Assembly: GCA_018714005.1 (NCBI GenBank)
Contig: DVOA01000073.1
Coordinates: 1-7,717, forward strand
Reading direction: 5' to 3'
DNA: 7,717 nt
Origin: Spyradomonas excrementavium
GTDB taxonomy: Bacteria > Cyanobacteriota > Vampirovibrionia > Gastranaerophilales > Gastranaerophilaceae
Shown here piece after piece: positions 7,530 to 7,717 of this stretch. The translations under genes and the position numbers were made by a program. The notes under the pieces were generated by a model. The model did not search any database, was not told the DNA's origin, and was given only the letters and a program-made list of their open reading frames with translations. Numbering within the stretch: position 1 is the stretch's first letter; every line of letters starts with the position of its first letter.

Positions 7530-7550
7530 GATAAAATTGAATAAAAAAAC

Positions 7551-7575
7551 TGAAATGCCTCGGTAGCTCAGTTGG
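7551..7575 (+). repeat. 25-base direct repeat, copy 2 (start of intact tRNA-Arg)
   Basis: This is the second exact copy of the repeat, with its last 19 bases forming the start of tRNA-Arg. Recombination between the copies would delete 101 bases, remove the relic and leave the tRNA gene whole. Confidence 0.9.
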
Positions 7576-7630
7576 ATAGAGCGATAGCGTCCTAAGCTGT
7601 GCGTCGTTGGTTCGAGTCCAATCCGGGGTA
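7557..7630 (+). tRNA. tRNA-Arg, anticodon CCT (reads AGG)
   Basis: A complete cloverleaf is visible. The acceptor pairs 7557-7563 with 7623-7629 (two G·U pairs, including the terminal one), followed by U8-A9 (7564-7565). The D-stem is GCTC/GAGC (7566-7569, 7579-7582) with G18-G19 in the loop. The anticodon stem is ATAGC/GCTGT (7584-7588, 7596-7600) with loop GTCCTAA, giving U33 and anticodon CCT at 7591-7593. The variable loop has five bases, and the T-stem GTTGG/CCAAT encloses TTCGAGT. The discriminator is A7630. CCA is not encoded; a T-run follows directly, so a nucleotidyltransferase must add the tail. G at position 32 is uncommon (usually a pyrimidine). Isotype is assigned from the anticodon alone. 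Confidence 0.9.
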
Positions 7631-7661
7631 TTTTTCTTGACAAGCAGATATAAGTAGGCTG

Positions 7662-7683
7662 GGTTGAACTTTTTCATTCAACT
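7662..7683 (+). terminator. Weak hairpin downstream of tRNA-Arg, possible terminator
   Basis: GTTGAA (7663-7668) pairs with TTCAAC (7677-7682), extended by one G·T pair, around an 8-base loop. Only the short run TATTTTAAT follows, so termination would be weak. The T-run at 7631-7635, directly after the tRNA, may contribute. Apart from the hairpin and an isolated TTGACA at 7637-7642 with no matching -10 box, I see nothing in 7631-7717. Confidence 0.3.
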
Positions 7684-7717
7684 GTATTTTAATGACAGAT
7701 TTAGTCGGAAGAAAAAC

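Noticed and set aside
7437..7543. 35-codon open frame (MLDIMKCLGSSVG...) across the tRNA-like relic, with GGAGG at 7416-7420
   Set aside because: The GGAGG lies 16 bases from the ATG, too far for normal initiation. Most of the frame is translated tRNA-like sequence (CLGSSVG is a typical translation of a tRNA 5' end), and there is no recognisable product.
7637..7665. Promoter from the perfect TTGACA at 7637-7642
   Set aside because: At 16-18 bases of spacing the sequence is CTGGGTTG, which has no resemblance to a -10 box.

Overview
This is a bacterial fragment of moderate to low GC, judged by eye at about 40% or slightly under. It is dominated by one very large surface-adhesin reading frame. 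The frame is open at the left edge, so the true start and the export signals lie outside the window. The protein has the look of a filamentous haemagglutinin-like exoprotein of a bacterium with an outer membrane. It has β-solenoid repeats rich in Asn, Asp, Gly, Ala and Ser, and it resembles what I remember of the 'leukotoxin LktA family filamentous adhesin' group. Such proteins occur in fusobacteria and, as I recall, in gut-associated lineages such as Gastranaerophilales (Melainabacteria) and Elusimicrobia. I cannot fix the taxon from this window.

Layout. Positions 1-6281 (+) hold the 3' 2,092 codons of the adhesin. In order they encode β-solenoid, a coiled-coil insertion of about 190 residues, more β-solenoid with two aromatic FY-L-FG loops, two clear tandem 176/177-residue modules plus a degenerate third, and a hydrophilic charged C-terminal tail with no membrane anchor or outer-membrane barrel. 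Positions 6288-6314 form a strong hairpin with A/T flanks. It can terminate transcription on both strands and overlaps the stop codon of the next gene. Positions 6313-7353 (-) encode a complete zinc-dependent medium-chain alcohol dehydrogenase, convergent with the adhesin. It is preceded by a near-consensus sigma-70-type promoter that falls inside the longer open frame and so decides against the upstream GTG start.

Positions 7354-7717 hold no convincing protein gene. They contain a tRNA-Arg(CCT) gene (7557-7630) and, about 100 bases upstream, a tRNA-like relic (7456-7529). The relic shares the first 19 bases of the tRNA gene and six flanking bases exactly. It then diverges into a self-complementary sequence that includes an exact 12-base inverted match to the tRNA D-arm. 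This relic is the least explained part of the window.

The three loci do not appear to work together. The adhesin is an exported surface structure, the dehydrogenase is a cytoplasmic oxidoreductase with its own promoter, and the tRNA locus is independent. I see no operon, CRISPR array, transposase or phage gene.
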